A stretch of DNA of 64,000 bases from Nephromyces sp. MM_2019 (lineage: Eukaryota > Apicomplexa > Aconoidasida > Nephromycida), in the NCBI GenBank assembly GCA_015657535.1, contig JADHZB010000615.1:16448-80447 (forward strand). Direction: 5' to 3'. Under the pieces are notes generated by a model. The model was given only the letters and a program-made list of their open reading frames with translations, was not told the origin of the DNA and did not search any database. The translations under genes were made by a program, and so were the position numbers. Every line of letters begins with the position of its first letter. Positions within the stretch are counted from its first letter, which is position 1. This document shows positions 60,698 through 64,000 of the stretch, piece after piece.

Positions 60698-63438
60698 CTA
60701 TTTTCGTACTACCCTTCTTCCGCCCCTAAAATAAATTTGTTATTTAAAAGATGAAAAGTGTGTAACATAAATATATGAGTATAAAAAGAGTATGTGTGTA
60801 TTATAAGCGTGTGTGTATTATAAGTATGTTCGTATTATAAGTATGTTCGTATTATAAGTATGTGCATATGTTATAAGAATATATGTATATTATAAATGGG
60901 TGTGTGTGCAAAGAAGGGTAAAAATTGAATGACAAATACAAGACAATAATTTTTACATTCTTCATTATATCAATAAAGTTTATATATATTAAAAGATGTG
61001 TCATATATAGGTATGCTTCTTTATTTATTTCTTATATATAAACACATAACATTGATTTATTTTTATACACACCCACTCCCCCATAATCACCCCTCCACTT
61101 ACATACACACATACACACATAAACAAACACACACACACACACACAAACACACACAAACATACACACACACACAACATACACACACCTCCTTTTCTTGTTA
61201 TCTGTACTAGCTGTGTATTGAGATGTAGTGTTACCACGTGGCTTATTATTATCGGTGTTAACATCACCTTGAAATTTACCTTTATACAAAATATCCTTCC
61301 TCCTCATTAATTTCTTTTTATAAGCAAGCCTACACACACACACACACACAAATTTATAAACACACAATTTATATACATACACACTTATATACACACACAA
61401 TTTATATACACACGCAATTTATATAAACACAATTTATATACACACACAATTTATATACACACAATTTAAATACACACAATTAAGATAGATACATAATTTA
61501 TATGCATGCCATAGTTTGGTTAGAGTATGTGTGCAAATGATGTGAATAATAAAATAGGTTTATAAAGTTATTATAAATTTATACATATATAATGATTACG
61601 GTTAAACTATGTGTGTGTGTGTGTATTATAGATGGGTGTATGTGTGTGTTATAGGCATGTGTGTGTGTATGTGTGTGTATCTTTAAATTCTTTAAATGTG
61701 TGTGTGTATAACCTTTCGTATTTAGGTATCCAACGCTCTGAATCAAGAATAGGGGGAGTTGCTTGGGGGCCAAATTTCTTTGCAAATTTACTTTGTTTTC
61801 GTTTCCTTTTCTTTGCTTTAGTAAAGTTTACATCTCCCCTTTAAATTATATAATAAATTGAATATATGGTGTGTGTGTGTATATATGTATAAATATATAT
61901 ATGTGTGTATATGTGTGTTATTATTATTAGATAAATTGAGTGTGTGAGTCTATAGGATTTGGGTGTTGGCTTTATGATATGGCTTGTGCTTAAGAAATAT
62001 ATGTGAAATATATATATATATGTAGTGATAGATATATAAATATTATTTCAGTAAGATGTGTTTTGTATATATATATATATATAAAATTGCATGTATGTGT
62101 ATTGTGTTAGGTGAATTTGGAGTGTAAGTGTGTGTGATGTGTTAGATATGTATGGAGTATATGTCTATGGGCTTAACTATATTCGGTGTGTGTATTATAA
62201 TATGTGTATATATTGTTTTATATAGCTTACTTAGTTGTAGTGTTTGTGTTAGCCTTTGCTTTAGCAGTAAGTGCTTGCCAATCTGCTGAGAGTAACGTTT
62301 CTGGGGCTAAAAACATTTTTAATGTACATACACACACACATATTTAAGATGGGTAATGATTTGATGTATATATATACAATTAAGATAGGATATGATTTGA
62401 TGTGTACACACTTTAAGATTATATACACATTGAAAAGTAATTAAAGGTGTGAACAAATTTATGTTTGGAAATTGTTAATGTGTAGAGATTAATAAAAGAT
62501 TTATATATTAATTATGTTTATGTATTTAATGTGTGTATACAAGATGGAATCAATAATGTCATTAATATTTAGGGCTACACACAAAAAATCTGTGATACAC
62601 ACATTAAGTAATGTATTAATAAATTGTAAATAATAAAATACCCATACAGCACAAGAATTATTTAAATAAGTACTTGACACACAATGTATATTATGTGTGT
62701 ACACACTTATTACATTATAAACACAATATATTACACACATAGCATATTAAACATAATATATTTTACACACATGTTAGGAAACACAATTATATTCAACACA
62801 CACATAATTCGACATACATATAATCACACACACACATATACGCACAGAGCAAATACACATGCACACGTACATACACAGACATAAATACATAGCAAATATG
62901 TATACACAGCAACTACACACATACACACATACATATACACACGCATATAAACACACACATACGCACACACATATACACACACATACACACACATATACAC
63001 ACACATACACACACACACATACCCATACACACACATACACACGCATACACATACACACACATATACACACACATACACACACACATACACAAACATATAT
63101 ATATATACCTAATCGACGGATGGAAGGTGGTAAATAATTTCTCATCTGTTTAATATAGGCTTCAGGCTTATTGTAATAAGTATTGTGCTCCATTTCAGTG
63201 TGTATGTGTGAGTGTGTGTAACTCAAAGAATATATATAACTCGATAATGCAGTTAAATCAAAATCATCTGTACAGTCCAACAACTCCGAATAAAATATTT
63301 CCGAAAATTTGAAATTTTTGGTGTAAATACACACTTGGGCCAATATAGTTAAAATTTCTTTTTTTGTTTGATTTAACAATGTTTCCTGTGTGTGTGTGTA
63401 TGTGTGTGTGTGTGTGTTGTATGTGTGTGTGTGTGTGT

Positions 63439-63474
<36 letters not shown>

Positions 63475-64000
63475 GTATGTGTGTGTGTGTGTGTTGTATG
63501 TGTGTGTGTGTGTGTTGTGTGTTGTATGTGTGTGTGTGTGTGTACGTGTGTTGTGTGTGTGTGTGTGTGTGTTGTGTGTGTGTTGTATATATATATATAT
63601 ATATATATACAAGTACATTTATGAATATATGTATTGTATGTATACAGTATTATGTGTGTATATGTATTTACCTTTTTCTCTTCAAATTGTGTGTAAAATG
63701 TTGACAAAAATTGATGGATATTTGTAAAATTTTCACAAAAGAGGTTAACATACAAATATATATAAACAAATTGTGGGCTAAATAAATGTGTGTGTATATC
63801 GAATTTTGTTAATATTTGGGCAGCTTTTTGAAAATTATTTGATTTTATATAAATTATTAATTTCCCCAAATTATTGATAGGTGTGTGTGCATTGGCCTTC
63901 TCCAAAGAGTTTAATCTAGACAAGGCCTTCCAATCATTATTTTTTTGTATCTAATGTATTTAAGATATAATGTGTGTAAGATGTTATATATATATATATA
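60698..64000 (-). CDS. SRP72: Signal recognition particle subunit SRP72 (5' part missing)
   Basis: SRP72 binds SRP68 and 7SL RNA in the particle that targets ribosomes to the ER. Visible exons (63950-63672, 63385-63109, 62306-62231, 61838-61713, 61329-61186, 60725-60698) close in phase. The first carries TPR-like helices (GKLIIYIKSNNFQKAAQILT), as does the second (LNQTKKEILTILAQVCIYTK), which ends NYLPPSIRRLG. The last exons give the RNA-binding C-terminus: TKAKKRKRKQSKFAKKFGPQ followed by LDSERWIPKYER, the family's P-D-P-E-R-W-[LI]-P block. RLAYKKKLMRRKDILYKGKF comes next, and the end is GGRRVVRK. The gene enters the window from the right at an acceptor at 63951, so the N-terminal TPR region is outside. 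The introns (286-802 bases) are far longer than elsewhere in the window and full of CA/TG repeats. Confidence 0.85.
60788..60885. repeat. Imperfect tandem repeats of about 17-20 bases
   Basis: Five or so copies of a unit like TATTATAAGTATGTTCG (variants GCGTGTGTG, GTATGTGCATATG) run head to tail. They lie in the last intron of the SRP72 gene model. Simple replication slippage of TATTATAAG-TATGT explains it. Confidence 0.75.
61121..61190. repeat. (CA)n microsatellite
   Basis: Alternating CA with a few AAAC interruptions, at the 5' end of the last SRP72 intron; the donor GTGTGT lies within it on the minus strand. Confidence 0.85.
61330..61490. repeat. CA-rich tandem repeat in SRP72 intron
   Basis: After a (CA)n run at 61331-61350, seven or more copies of a 14-18 base unit, TACACACACAATTTATA with variants, lie head to tail. 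It fills the 3' half of the intron, on the SRP72 sense strand, up to the acceptor. Confidence 0.8.
62310..63108. repeat. Long intron of CA/TG and TA repeats
   Basis: Intron of about 800 bases in SRP72. Positions 62823-63095 are an almost unbroken run of CACACAT-type words on the plus strand (TGTGTG on the sense strand); the rest mixes TA runs and CACACA words. Frames encoding only Cys/Val or His/Thr dipeptides run through it and are not genes. Confidence 0.85.
63386..63671. repeat. (TG)n and (TA)n microsatellite intron
   Basis: Intron of 286 bases in SRP72. Positions about 63387-63585 are TG repeats on the plus strand, broken by TGTTGTATG phrases about every 20-35 bases. A (TA)n run of about 24 bases follows at 63586-63609. 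On the sense strand the intron is CA-rich, opposite to the neighbouring 800-base intron. Confidence 0.9.

Noticed and set aside
63386..63600. CRISPR-like or satellite array
   Set aside because: Regular TGTTGTATG interruptions within (TG)n are slippage variants, not spacers between conserved repeats, and the genome is eukaryotic.
62774..63727. Long open frames on both strands encoding Cys/Val or His/Thr dipeptide runs
   Set aside because: They are translations of CA/TG microsatellites inside SRP72 introns; a run of a two-base repeat has no stops in several frames.
63900..64000. Possible telomere or subtelomere end
   Set aside because: The right edge has TG and TA runs but no TTTAGGG-type telomere repeats, and the SRP72 gene clearly continues past the edge.

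Overview
This is a eukaryotic nuclear window, strongly A+T-rich (roughly 70-75% by eye). It is packed with multi-exon genes whose introns are mostly 45-120 bases with GT...AG ends. The best lineage marker is the gene at 54734-59123, which carries two AP2 domains of the apicomplexan ApiAP2 type. With the mitochondrial BCKDH E1-beta, the intron density and the small signal-peptide proteins without relatives, this points to an apicomplexan or very close relative. The intron-rich, fairly compact style recalls piroplasms, but I cannot name a genus.

Layout. 1-12 kb: a triple CCCH zinc-finger protein (+), then a minus-strand run of an RRM protein, a small charged protein, a MOB1-family protein with a long N-terminal extension, an unrecognised small protein and a mitochondrial IMP-type S26 peptidase. 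13-15 kb: a PIH1-domain protein (-). 16-21 kb, plus strand: BCKDH E1-beta, a histone stem-loop binding protein (SLBP) and an orphan gene. 21.6-22.8 kb: a secreted low-complexity protein (-). 23.5-29.3 kb: symplekin (-), in many small exons. 31.4-34.8 kb: a DOT1-like methyltransferase with a C-terminal CW zinc finger (+). 36.2-37.6 kb: a cis-prenyltransferase (+). 37.8-50.1 kb, minus strand: a mitochondrial EF-hand/coiled-coil protein, three lineage-specific secreted or membrane proteins, a drug/metabolite-type transporter and a LON-N domain protein. 51-53 kb: an ELMO-domain protein (+). 54.7-59.1 kb: the ApiAP2 gene (+). 60.7 kb to the right edge: SRP72 (-), with introns swollen by CA/TG microsatellites; its 5' part lies beyond the window.

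How the genes fit together. There are no operons; genes are individually expressed housekeeping or lineage-specific units. A functional thread is mRNA and chromatin control: SLBP and symplekin both act in mRNA 3'-end formation, and the DOT1-CW protein and the ApiAP2 factor in chromatin and transcription. A second thread is the mitochondrion (BCKDH E1-beta, IMP peptidase, EF-hand protein, possibly the RRM protein). Gene models were built by hand from splice sites and reading phase. Models where all exon phases close (CCCH, BCKDH, DOT1-CW, AP2, SRP72, IMP) are firm; a few starts and one 3' end remain open and are flagged. I recognised no tRNA, rRNA, transposon or CRISPR array.
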